Below are positions 23,032 to 29,484 of a DNA stretch of 29,484 nucleotides, in pieces. The first letter of the stretch is position 1. Every line of letters starts with the position of its first letter. This DNA is from an uncultured Collinsella sp. (GTDB lineage Bacteria > Actinomycetota > Coriobacteriia > Coriobacteriales > Coriobacteriaceae), in NCBI GenBank assembly GCA_900547345.1, contig URGG01000013.1, forward strand, positions 1-29,484, in the 5' to 3' direction. The translations under genes and the position numbers were made by a program. Below the pieces are notes generated by a model. It ran no database searches. It was not told the DNA's origin and was given only the letters and a program-made list of their open reading frames with translations.

Positions 23032-23385
23032 TCAACCCACCGTGACGGATTCCCCGGTAAAGGTGCTCACAAGCAACAGGATAAAGAAGGCCAAATAGCT
23101 GATGCTCAGCGGGTAGGCGATGACCAAAAAGGCAATCCATCCTACATTGGTCTTACCGTCGGCGCAGCGCTGCTCACGACTGCGATAAAGCCAAATCGTC
23201 ACGCCGATAGCAGTGATAAACAGTACGAGTGCCGCCGTAGCCAGCCCAGCAAGCACAAACATCACGCCAATGCCCACAGCGATGACCGGAAGCAGCAGCA
23301 AACCGCACCCGCATCCACCCGGACTATATACGGCAGACTGTCGGCGTCGCCTCATCGCCGCGCCACCCCCATCATCTTTGAGCAC
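23032..23385 (-). CDS. small membrane protein, unknown function
   Basis: A 117-residue protein not assigned to a family. GTG 23385 overlaps the last base of the HigA-like stop codon (TAGTG), suggesting coupling; ATG 23355 is the alternative and gives 107 residues. A basic start (RRRRQ) and a Gly/Cys stretch (GGCGCG) lead into two closely spaced hydrophobic segments (LLLLPVIAVGIGVMFVLAGL and AALVLFITAIGVTIWLY). A polar loop and a third segment (IAFLVIAYPLSISYLAFFIL) follow. No catalytic motif is visible. Its position directly behind a toxin-antitoxin pair may be accidental. Confidence 0.6.
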   Translation of the reverse strand: MLKDDGGGAAMRRRRQSAVYSPGGCGCGLLLLPVIAVGIGVMFVLAGLATAALVLFITAIGVTIWLYRSREQRCADGKTNVGWIAFLVIAYPLSISYLAFFILLLVSTFTGESVTVG

Positions 23386-23726
23386 TACAGTGCGATAGCC
23401 TGCTGAACAGGAACGATCTTGTCGAGTTCCGGTTCGATCCGCCTTTTCTCGGCCTCAAGGTCAAACGCCACCTGAGCGCGCAGCCAATAACCATCCGTCA
23501 GGCCAAAATAACGGCAAAGACGGAGGTCGGTGTCGGCCGTCACGCGACGTTTTCCCAAGACAATCTGCCCGATACGCTGAGCCGGAATCCCAGTCTCTTT
23601 CGCAAGGCGATATTGAGAAATGCCCATGGGAACAAGAAACTCCTCTTTGAGAAGCTCACCAGGAGTCACCGGCGACAGCAAATCGGCCGAAGTCTCATCA
23701 CTTGTGATAATCGACGATTTCGACAT
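23385..23726 (-). CDS. higA: HigA-type antitoxin (XRE-family)
   Basis: An antitoxin and autoregulator of 113 residues from the HigA/VapI group. ATG 23726 follows GGAG and overlaps the toxin gene by 29 bases; the frame extends upstream but those 25 residues duplicate toxin-coding DNA. The pattern PGELLKEEFLVPMGISQYRLAKETGI followed by RIGQIVLGKRRVTADTDLRL in outline is the characteristic HigA helix-turn-helix, ending with GYWLRAQVAFDLE. It would bind the toxin and repress the operon. Toxin-first order is the usual arrangement for higBA. Confidence 0.88.
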   Translation of the reverse strand: MSKSSIITSDETSADLLSPVTPGELLKEEFLVPMGISQYRLAKETGIPAQRIGQIVLGKRRVTADTDLRLCRYFGLTDGYWLRAQVAFDLEAEKRRIEPELDKIVPVQQAIAL

Positions 23727-23979
23727 TCCAAGCCATCTCCTGTCTCCACTCAAAACAGACCCGATAGCGCTCGTTAACACGGATGCTATATTGACCGGCA
23801 CGATCGCCCTTCAAAGCTTCCAGGCGGTTGCCCGGCGGAACGCGAAGATCATCAAGCGAAGCACAAACCTGCAGTTGGCGAATCTTCCTCAGCGCAACGC
23901 GCTCAAAGGGCACGAACCTCCTGACCCGCACACCCATGGCAAAGCGTTCGGTATCCTCATCTTTATACGATGCAATCAT
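23698..23979 (-). CDS. higB: HigB/RelE-type toxin
   Basis: A probable ribosome-dependent mRNA interferase of 93 residues. The family pattern is visible in the second half: LRVPPGNRLEALKGDRAGQYSIRVNERYRVCFEW, with the conserved RYR(V/I)xF segment, and VEIVDYHK at the end. ATG 23979 has AAGGCGA a few bases upstream. It is followed by an overlapping HigA-like antitoxin gene. The pair is intact, so it is probably functional, though that is not shown by sequence alone. Confidence 0.88.
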   Translation of the reverse strand: MIASYKDEDTERFAMGVRVRRFVPFERVALRKIRQLQVCASLDDLRVPPGNRLEALKGDRAGQYSIRVNERYRVCFEWRQEMAWNVEIVDYHK

Positions 23980-23990
23980 AGTATCGCCTT

Positions 23991-24036
23991 ACGTTAGTAA
24001 CGTCAAACGTTTCTATAGACTTACATCTCTATTATA
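23991..24036 (-). promoter_or_regulatory. promoter and operator of higBA
   Basis: On the minus strand a consensus -10 TATAAT lies at 24036-24031, about 52 bases before the toxin start. No good -35 accompanies it. Between it and the start is the palindrome ACGTTA-G-TAACGT (23991-24003), a natural candidate for the antitoxin operator. Confidence 0.5.
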
Positions 24037-24080
24037 GCGTACATTTGTTCGTATTTTCTAGAGCAGGTATCCTTCGCCAA

Positions 24081-25268
24081 TTAACCAAGCAGAAGCAATC
24101 GTTTGTAGACATCGAGACCTTTGAGTAGGATTTCCTCGTCGAAGAGCATGCTATCGGTATGCAGAGCGCTCGTGGCATAGGCGGGACAGCCATCCGGATC
24201 ACTCGGGTTTTCTTGACCCTCCGGCACGCCCGTGCCCAGCAAGAAGAACACGCCCGGCAGATAGCGCTGATAGAAGGCGAAATCCTCGGCGATTAGCAGC
24301 GGCTCGTCCACAAGTTGCAGTTCGGACAAGGCAGGCGCGACGCTGGCAAACAGCTCGGGATCGTTATCGACCGGTGGATAGCCCTCGGCAAAGTCGAGAT
24401 CATACGTGCAGCCCGTTGCGGCACAGGCATCGTCCAGCACGCGGCGCACGCCTTCGCGCGCCCGGTCGAACATGTCGTCCGTAAACACACGCAGGCTTCC
24501 GGCCACATGGGCCTCCCCCGCCACCGCGTTGCAAACGGTGCCAGCCTGCAGCAGGCCAAACTTGCCGATACAGGGTTCGTCGGTGCCCAGCTCGTCCATC
24601 AGTTCGCGCTCGGCAACCAAGAACTTGGCAGCCGCCAGCGCCGCATCGTGCGATTCCTCGACCGGAACGCCATAGGTCTTAGCGATATGGATGCTCGTCC
24701 CGTGAATATGAATGTGTGTCTCACTCGAGCGCGCCAGCAGCGGGCCAGAACAGCTCGCCAATGTGTTCGCAGTCAGATCGGGCCACACGTGAAAGCCAAA
24801 AATGCGGTCGACCCCGTAGCGCTCGAACACACCGCTCTCGCAAACTGTCTTGGCGCCACCAGTCGTCTCCTCGGCAGGCTGGAACACAAAGAGCACGTTG
24901 CGCTTGATGGCACCTGGCTGCTCACGAATCGTGCGATCGACAAAGGTTGCCGCCGCAAGGGCCATGGCCATGTGTCCATCGTGTCCGCAAGCGTGCATCT
25001 TTCCGGGATGCTTCGAGGAAAAGGCCGCACCCGTCGCCTCCGCGATGGGCAGTGCGTCCATATCGGCGCGAATCGCCGTGGCATGCGCGGCGCCCGTGCC
25101 AGCGTCGAAGAAAGCACAAACACAGCTGGGGCAGGGATGGGTCACTTCACAGGCAAGCGAAGCGAGCACGCCCTCGATATAGGCTATGGTTTGAGGAAGA
25201 TCGAAATCGAGCTCCGGAATGCGATGCAGGTCGCGACGATAGCGACGAAGTTCTTGGAGCTCGGTCAT
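24081..25268 (-). CDS. M20D amidohydrolase, candidate N-acetyl-DAP deacetylase
   Basis: A metal-dependent amidohydrolase of the M20D (aminoacylase/hippuricase-like) group, 395 residues. ATG 25268 follows AAAGGA; the frame runs on upstream through the riboswitch region, which cannot be coding. It opens with LRRYRRDLHRIPELDFD, then IRADMDALPI, the metal motif MHACGHDGHMA (91-101), FQPAEETTGGA and AEDFAFY. The family includes Bacillus YkuR, which deacetylates N-acetyl-diaminopimelate. Because it faces an operon with DapH of the acetyl branch, that role is plausible here. Other N-acyl amino acid hydrolase activities are possible. Confidence 0.85.
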   Translation of the reverse strand: MTELQELRRYRRDLHRIPELDFDLPQTIAYIEGVLASLACEVTHPCPSCVCAFFDAGTGAAHATAIRADMDALPIAEATGAAFSSKHPGKMHACGHDGHMAMALAAATFVDRTIREQPGAIKRNVLFVFQPAEETTGGAKTVCESGVFERYGVDRIFGFHVWPDLTANTLASCSGPLLARSSETHIHIHGTSIHIAKTYGVPVEESHDAALAAAKFLVAERELMDELGTDEPCIGKFGLLQAGTVCNAVAGEAHVAGSLRVFTDDMFDRAREGVRRVLDDACAATGCTYDLDFAEGYPPVDNDPELFASVAPALSELQLVDEPLLIAEDFAFYQRYLPGVFFLLGTGVPEGQENPSDPDGCPAYATSALHTDSMLFDEEILLKGLDVYKRLLLLG

Positions 25269-25299
25269 AAAGGATCCTTTCATGGGGCATATCCATTCA

Positions 25300-25372
25300 C
25301 ACAATATTGTGATACAGGATTGTGGCACACATGTTTCCAGCATATTGCTGCATTTTTTAAACGTTATATACG
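25300..25372 (+). promoter_or_regulatory. promoter of lysine operon with two palindromes
   Basis: TTGCTG (25345-25350) and TATACG (25367-25372), spaced 16 bases, are the best -35/-10 pair ahead of the riboswitch. Two dyads lie in the divergent region: CACAATATTGTG (25300-25311, perfect) and CAGCATATTGCTG (25338-25350), the latter overlapping the -35. They may be operators for this promoter and for the amidohydrolase. Confidence 0.4.
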
Positions 25373-25420
25373 AATACTCTTGTTTTGTAAAGTGCAACGT
25401 GGTAGGGTCTTTACCACTTG

Positions 25421-25576
25421 ATAGAGGCGCGGGCACGAAGAGCCGCGGGCGAGCCGGCAGGCTTTGACCCCGCGGGGAGGCGAAACCCGCCGAACTGGGC
25501 TTTTCGGGCACGAACAACCTGGTGGGCCTGCGGGAAATACCCACAGGACTGTCTGCAGCAATGCGGGAGCGCTATC
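25421..25576 (+). ncRNA. lysine riboswitch (L box)
   Basis: A 156-base aptamer with the landmarks of the lysine riboswitch. P1 is GATAG (25421-25425) with CTATC (25572-25576). GATAGAGGCGCG opens the 5' side, CGCCGAAC sits in the middle and GGACTGTC near the 3' side, followed by GGGAGCGCTATC. These match the order in the Bacillus lysC L box. It lies 71 bases upstream of the LysA-DapA ORF. There is no terminator with a T-run after it; instead the 3' half of P1 can pair with a segment just before the ribosome site. Confidence 0.92.
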
Positions 25577-25637
25577 CGGACATTGGGTCCACGCTATGCG
25601 GATTCGATGCGCAGATGGCGCCGTCTGGATAGCGAGG
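25570..25637 (+). promoter_or_regulatory. expression platform of lysine riboswitch
   Basis: CGCTATCCGGAC (25570-25581), which includes the 3' strand of P1, is complementary over 12 pairs (one G-U) to GTCTGGATAGCG (25623-25634). GAGG, the probable Shine-Dalgarno, begins at the last base of that segment. P1 and this long-range pairing exclude each other, so lysine binding should switch the structure next to the ribosome site. Whether the alternative stem is the on or off state I cannot tell. Confidence 0.6.
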
Positions 25638-25647
25638 TTTACGGGAC

Positions 25648-27957
25648 ATGGCATTGACCCCCAACGAGGCATATGCGGCCAAGCAGCCGTTTGTGGACAA
25701 GGAGACACTCGAGCATATCGTCGAGCAGTTCCCCACGCCGTTTCATCTATACGACGAGGCGGGCATCCGCCGCAACATGCAAGAAGTACGCGACGCCTTT
25801 GCATGGAACCCGGGCTTTAAGGAATACTTTGCCGTCAAGGCCAATCCCAACCCGGCGCTCATCTCCATTCTCAACGAATACGGCTGCGGCTGCGATTGCT
25901 CGAGCTATACCGAGCTCATGATCGCCCGCTCGCTGGGTATCACGGGACACGACATCATGTTCTCGTCCAACGACACGCCGGCGGCCGACTTTGAGCTCGC
26001 CGACAAGTTGGGTGCCATCGTCAACTTTGACGACATCAGCCACATAGAGTTCTTTGAGCGTGTTGCGGGGCCCATCCCCAAAACGGTCAGCTGCCGCTTT
26101 AATCCAGGCGGCCTGTTCCGGCTCTCCAACGGCATCATGGACAACCCGGGCGACTCCAAGTACGGCATGACCACCGAGCAGCTCTTCGAGGCCTTTCGTA
26201 TGCTCAAGGCCAAGGGCGCCGAGAACTTTGGCATCCACGCATTCCTTGCCAGCAACACCGTCACCAACGACTACTACCCCAAACTCGCGCGCATCCTCTT
26301 TGAGCTTGCCGTGCGCTTGGAGCGCGAGACCGGCGCACATGTCGCCTTCATCAATCTGTCCGGCGGCGTCGGCATCCCCTACCTGCCCGAGCAGCAGGCC
26401 AACGACATTCGCGCCATCGGCGAGGGAGTACACGCGGCATACGACGAGATCCTGGTTCCCGCCGGCATGGGCGATGTGGCCATCTGCACTGAGATGGGCC
26501 GCTTTATGATGGGCCCCTACGGCTGCCTGGTCACCAAGGCTATCCACGAGAAGCAGATCTACAAGGACTATATCGGCGTGGACGCCAGTGCCGTCGACCT
26601 CATTCGTCCCGCCATGTATGGCGCTTACCACCACATCACGGTGATGGGTCAGCCGGGCGGCGCCGACAAGGCCACAGCGCCCGTCACGGACACCTATGAC
26701 ATCACGGGCAATCTATGCGAGAACAACGACAAGTTCGCTATCGATCGCGAGCTGCCGCATATCGACATGGGTGACCTGCTTGTAATCCATGATACCGGTG
26801 CGCATGGCTACTCCATGGGCTACAACTACAACGGCCGTCTGCGCTCCGCCGAGGTGCTGCTGCGCCCCGACGGCTCGGCCGACCTTATCCGCCGCGCCGA
26901 GCGCCCGGGCGATTACTTTGCCACGCTCGACGTGCTACCGAGCGGCCGAGAGCTGCTGGCCAAGTCGCGCGCCGAAAGTGCCCGCCGTCGCGCCCAAGAC
27001 GAGCGCCTGGCGGTCGCCGCCCAATGGAACAAACGCATCCAGATCGCGGACGCGAAGGAGAAGAACATGGACATCCGCAATCTCGAGGGCTCAATCGTCG
27101 CCCTCGTCACGCCGTTTAAAAAGGATGGCAGTGTCGACTTTGACGCACTCGAGCGCCTTATCGATTTCCACCTGCAAAACGGCACCGACGCCATCCTCAC
27201 CCTGGGCACCACCGGCGAGAGCGCCACGATGACCGACGACGAGGACAACTCCGTCGTCGCCGCCGTGGTCAAGCATGTTGCAGGACGCGTCCCCGTCATT
27301 GCCGGCTCGGGCTCCAACTCCACGCAGACCATGCTCACCAAGTCGCTCACCTATCAGGGCCTGGGCGCCGACGGTCTGCTGCTCATTACCCCCTACTACA
27401 ACAAGTCTAACGAAGAGGGCATCTACCAGCACTTTAAGACCGTGGCCGACGCCGTGGACATCCCCTGCATCCTGTACAACATCCCCGGCCGCTGCGGCTG
27501 CGGTATCAGCGAGCGCAATGTGGAGCGCCTGGCCGCACATCCCAACATCATGGGTATTAAGGAAGCCTCGGGCAACGTCGCCTACGCGGCCAAGATCGCC
27601 CACCTGCTGTCAGACGACTTCCGCATGTACTCGGGCGAGGACGCGCTTACCGTACCGCTCATGAGCCTGGGCGCCTCGGGCACCATCAGCGTGTGGGCCG
27701 ATGTTCAGCCGCAGCTCGTGCACGACATGTGCCGCGCCTATCTGGACGGTGACGTGGAGCGCGCCCGCGATATCCAGATTGCCGGTCAGCCGCTCATCAA
27801 CGCCCTCTTTAGCGAGGTCAACCCCATCCCCGTCAAGGAAGCGCTCGCCCAGATGGGTATGATCGAGGCAAACTACCGTATGCCGCTGTGCCCCATGGCA
27901 GACGACACGCGCGCTGCACTTACAGATGCTCTGAAGGGAGCTGGTCTGCTTGATTAA
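25648..27957 (+). CDS. fused diaminopimelate decarboxylase / dihydrodipicolinate synthase (LysA-DapA)
   Basis: One uninterrupted ORF of 769 residues encodes the last and the first enzyme of the DAP-lysine route. Residues 1-473 are LysA, a PLP enzyme converting meso-DAP to lysine: FAVKANPNP (PLP Lys64), a CRFNPGG segment, LSGGVGIPY, CTEMGRF and NLCENNDKFAIDR. Residues 474-769 are a full-length DapA condensing pyruvate with aspartate semialdehyde: LGTTGESAT, LYNIPGRCG and IMGIKEASG, with the Schiff-base Lys at 638. The joint (IADAKEKN-MDIRN) has no stop. AAGGAG lies six bases before ATG 27067, so DapA alone may also be made. LysA's usual CESGD-type motif is CENND here. The dapB gene overlaps the 3' end. 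Confidence 0.93.
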   Translation: MALTPNEAYAAKQPFVDKETLEHIVEQFPTPFHLYDEAGIRRNMQEVRDAFAWNPGFKEYFAVKANPNPALISILNEYGCGCDCSSYTELMIARSLGITGHDIMFSSNDTPAADFELADKLGAIVNFDDISHIEFFERVAGPIPKTVSCRFNPGGLFRLSNGIMDNPGDSKYGMTTEQLFEAFRMLKAKGAENFGIHAFLASNTVTNDYYPKLARILFELAVRLERETGAHVAFINLSGGVGIPYLPEQQANDIRAIGEGVHAAYDEILVPAGMGDVAICTEMGRFMMGPYGCLVTKAIHEKQIYKDYIGVDASAVDLIRPAMYGAYHHITVMGQPGGADKATAPVTDTYDITGNLCENNDKFAIDRELPHIDMGDLLVIHDTGAHGYSMGYNYNGRLRSAEVLLRPDGSADLIRRAERPGDYFATLDVLPSGRELLAKSRAESARRRAQDERLAVAAQWNKRIQIADAKEKNMDIRNLEGSIVALVTPFKKDGSVDFDALERLIDFHLQNGTDAILTLGTTGESATMTDDEDNSVVAAVVKHVAGRVPVIAGSGSNSTQTMLTKSLTYQGLGADGLLLITPYYNKSNEEGIYQHFKTVADAVDIPCILYNIPGRCGCGISERNVERLAAHPNIMGIKEASGNVAYAAKIAHLLSDDFRMYSGEDALTVPLMSLGASGTISVWADVQPQLVHDMCRAYLDGDVERARDIQIAGQPLINALFSEVNPIPVKEALAQMGMIEANYRMPLCPMADDTRAALTDALKGAGLLD
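27061..27069 (+). promoter_or_regulatory. dapA: internal ribosome site and ATG for separate DapA
   Basis: AAGGAG at 27055-27060 precedes ATG 27067 by six bases, as good a site as any in the operon. The ATG is in frame with LysA, so a free 296-residue DapA of normal length could be produced alongside the fusion. Confidence 0.6.
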
Positions 27958-28690
27958 GACCGTCATTATGGGAACGGGCCGCATGGGCTCGCTCATCCGC
28001 ACTACCGCCGAAGGCATTGTCGACGCCGGCGGGCAGCCCGTTTTTGATATCGTCGCCCAGATCGGTTTTGATCTGTCCGAGCTCGAGAGCGCCCCGGCGG
28101 CCGACGTTATCATCGACTTCTCGAACGTCGTGACCTTCGATGCCGTCGTCGCCTATGTCGAGCGCACGGGCGCCGCGTTGGTCTCGGGCACCACGGGCTA
28201 TACGCCCGAGCAGATGGACCGCCTGCGTGAGCTGGGCCAGAACACCCGCGTTATGCACTCGGGCAATTACTCCATCGGCATCGCAGCCCTGCGTCATCTA
28301 GTGGCCCAGGCCACGCGTGAGCTGCCCGGCTTTGACTGCGAGATTGTCGAGACTCACCACAATCAAAAGGTCGACGCCCCCAGCGGCACTGCCAAGCTAC
28401 TGCTCGATGCCGTCGTCGAGGCCGAGCCCGAGGCAGGCTACCACCCCGTCTATGGCCGCGAGGGCATGTGCGGCGCGCGTGACCCCAAGGAGATCGGCAT
28501 GCACTCGCTGCGCGGGGGCACCGTCGCCGGCGTGCACGAGGTGAGTTTCTTTGGCCAGGACGAGGAAGTCACGCTCACCCACCGCGCCACGAGCCGTCAG
28601 ATCTTCGTCAACGGCGCCCTGGCCGCCGCCCAGAAGCTCGTCACCCGCGAACCCGGCTTCTATACGTTCGACCAGGTCATGTTTGCCTAA
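27950..28690 (+). CDS. dapB: 4-hydroxy-tetrahydrodipicolinate reductase
   Basis: Reduces the DapA product to tetrahydrodipicolinate with NAD(P)H, the second step of the DAP branch; 246 residues. The start is TTG 27950, eight bases inside the DapA end, with GGGAG nine bases upstream, so translation is likely coupled. The dinucleotide motif is MGTGRMG (7-13). IDFSNV and SGTTGYTPEQ follow. The catalytic segment is ETHHNQKVDAPSGTA (134-148). The C-terminal HRATSRQIFVNGAL is also typical. Confidence 0.94.
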   Translation: MIKTVIMGTGRMGSLIRTTAEGIVDAGGQPVFDIVAQIGFDLSELESAPAADVIIDFSNVVTFDAVVAYVERTGAALVSGTTGYTPEQMDRLRELGQNTRVMHSGNYSIGIAALRHLVAQATRELPGFDCEIVETHHNQKVDAPSGTAKLLLDAVVEAEPEAGYHPVYGREGMCGARDPKEIGMHSLRGGTVAGVHEVSFFGQDEEVTLTHRATSRQIFVNGALAAAQKLVTREPGFYTFDQVMFA

Positions 28691-28729
28691 CCAGGTATCA
28701 ACCGAATCCACCCAAAGGAGAGATAGCAA

Positions 28730-29449
28730 ATGAGCAACGCAGCCGAGATGAATGCCCAGGAGATTATCAACTACATCGCCACCGCGCCCAAAAAGACACC
28801 TGTCAAGCTATACGTGCGCGAGAAGCCCGGCATGAAGGTTGCCTGGGGCGACGCACATGTCTACGGCGGCCGTCGCGGCAAGACCGTCTTTGGCGACTGG
28901 GATGAGCTCAAGGCCATCCTCGATGCCAATGCCGACTCCATCGACTACTACGATGTCGAGAATGACTGCCGCAACTCTGCCGTGCCCATGCTCGACCTTA
29001 AGGGCATCAACGCCCGCATCGAGCCGGGCGCGATCATCCGTGACCGCGTCGAGATCGGCGATCGCGCCGTCATCATGATGGGCGCCATCATCAACATCGG
29101 CTCCGTCATCGGCGAGGGTTCCATGATCGATATGGGCGCCGTGCTGGGCGGCCGCGCCACCGTGGGCAAGAACTGCCACATCGGCGCCGGCACCGTGCTG
29201 GCAGGCGTTGTGGAGCCCGCCAGCGCCACGCCCGTCATCATCGAGGACGATGTCATGATCGGCGCCAACGCCGTGGTCCTGGAGGGCGTGCACGTAGGCA
29301 AGGGCGCTGTCGTTGCCGCCGGCGCCGTGTGCGTCGAGGATGTCCCCGCCGGCGCCGTCGTGGCCGGTGTCCCCGCCCGCGTCATCAAGATGCGCGACGA
29401 GAAGACCGACAGCAAGACCGGCTTGGAAGAGGGCCTGCGCCAGCTTTAA
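28730..29449 (+). CDS. dapH: tetrahydrodipicolinate N-acetyltransferase
   Basis: Transfers acetyl from acetyl-CoA to tetrahydrodipicolinate, committing the pathway to the acetylase branch. It has 239 residues and closely resembles Bacillus DapH along its length: an N-terminal DapH domain (TPVKLYVREK, VFGDWDEL, DVENDCRNSAVPMLDL), then a left-handed beta-helix of hexapeptide repeats (IEPGAIIRDRVEIGDRAVI, VLGGRATVGKNCHIGAG), ending DEKTDSKTGLEEGLRQL. ATG 28730 follows AAAGGAGA. It is the last gene of the lysine operon, 39 bases after dapB. The aminotransferase and deacetylase steps are not in this operon; the divergent M20D gene may supply the latter. Confidence 0.94.
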   Translation: MSNAAEMNAQEIINYIATAPKKTPVKLYVREKPGMKVAWGDAHVYGGRRGKTVFGDWDELKAILDANADSIDYYDVENDCRNSAVPMLDLKGINARIEPGAIIRDRVEIGDRAVIMMGAIINIGSVIGEGSMIDMGAVLGGRATVGKNCHIGAGTVLAGVVEPASATPVIIEDDVMIGANAVVLEGVHVGKGAVVAAGAVCVEDVPAGAVVAGVPARVIKMRDEKTDSKTGLEEGLRQL

Positions 29450-29451
29450 TA

Positions 29452-29479
29452 GTTACGGCGTTTTACCAAACGCCGTAAC
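29452..29479 (+). terminator. hairpin ending the lysine operon
   Basis: GTTACGGCGTTT and AAACGCCGTAAC form a 12-bp perfect stem with loop TACC, starting three bases after the dapH stop. The window ends five bases later, so a T-run cannot be checked. Confidence 0.65.
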
Positions 29480-29484
29480 GGCTC

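Noticed and set aside
25269..25544. N-terminal extension of the M20D amidohydrolase
   Set aside because: The extra 92 codons run antisense through the lysine riboswitch and promoter and have no similarity to the family; ATG 25268 has its own ribosome site.

Overview
The window is about 60-65% GC and looks like a chromosomal stretch from a Coriobacteriia-type actinobacterium, most plausibly a Collinsella-like gut anaerobe. This is an inference from gene content: tandem acetate kinases, an LPxTG-anchored C69 dipeptidase, an ECF transporter with fused ATPases, an actinobacterial-style Trp leader peptide, and a D-aspartate ligase/racemase pair. I could not run a database search. No tRNA, rRNA, CRISPR array or complete insertion sequence is visible.

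Layout. (1) 1-8824, minus strand: two tandem acetate kinase genes (the first cut by the window edge), an MFS transporter with a LysR regulator in visibly AT-richer DNA, then housekeeping genes (HIT protein, both exonuclease VII subunits, a YugP-type zinc protease, RNase D). (2) 8923-15875, plus strand: a lipid/diacylglycerol kinase followed by a 30-residue membrane peptide absent from ordinary gene calls, a secreted sortase-anchored C69 dipeptidase, and an ECF transporter operon (TrpP-like S component, fused EcfA1-EcfA2, EcfT). The transporter is preceded by a complete tryptophan attenuator: leader peptide with Trp-Trp-Trp, alternative RNA pairings and a UUCG-capped terminator. Two large palindromes separate the S gene from the ATPase gene. 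(3) 16001-18088, minus: an Asp/Glu racemase and an ATP-grasp ligase, matching the Racfm/Aslfm pair that supplies and attaches D-Asp in peptidoglycan cross-bridges. (4) 18321-20321, plus: a MOSC protein with a structured leader and a secreted coiled-coil/lysozyme-like wall hydrolase. (5) 20360-23979, minus: a Ser/Thr kinase whose three-TM tail is thrown out of frame at a C7 tract, its HTH partner, a Tat-type lipoprotein whose Shine-Dalgarno lies inside a 14-bp hairpin, a small membrane protein, and a HigBA-type toxin-antitoxin pair. (6) 24081-29449: an M20D amidohydrolase divergent from a lysine/DAP operon. That operon starts with a lysine riboswitch, encodes LysA and DapA as one continuous ORF, and continues with DapB and DapH.

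How it fits together. DapA, DapB, DapH and LysA cover most of the acetyl-branch route to lysine, and the divergent M20D enzyme is a good candidate for the missing N-acetyl-DAP deacetylase. The lysine riboswitch closes the feedback loop. The D-Asp ligase and racemase would use the Lys-containing stem peptide. Tryptophan appears to be imported through an ECF system controlled by ribosome-mediated attenuation, a mechanism best known for trp biosynthetic operons.
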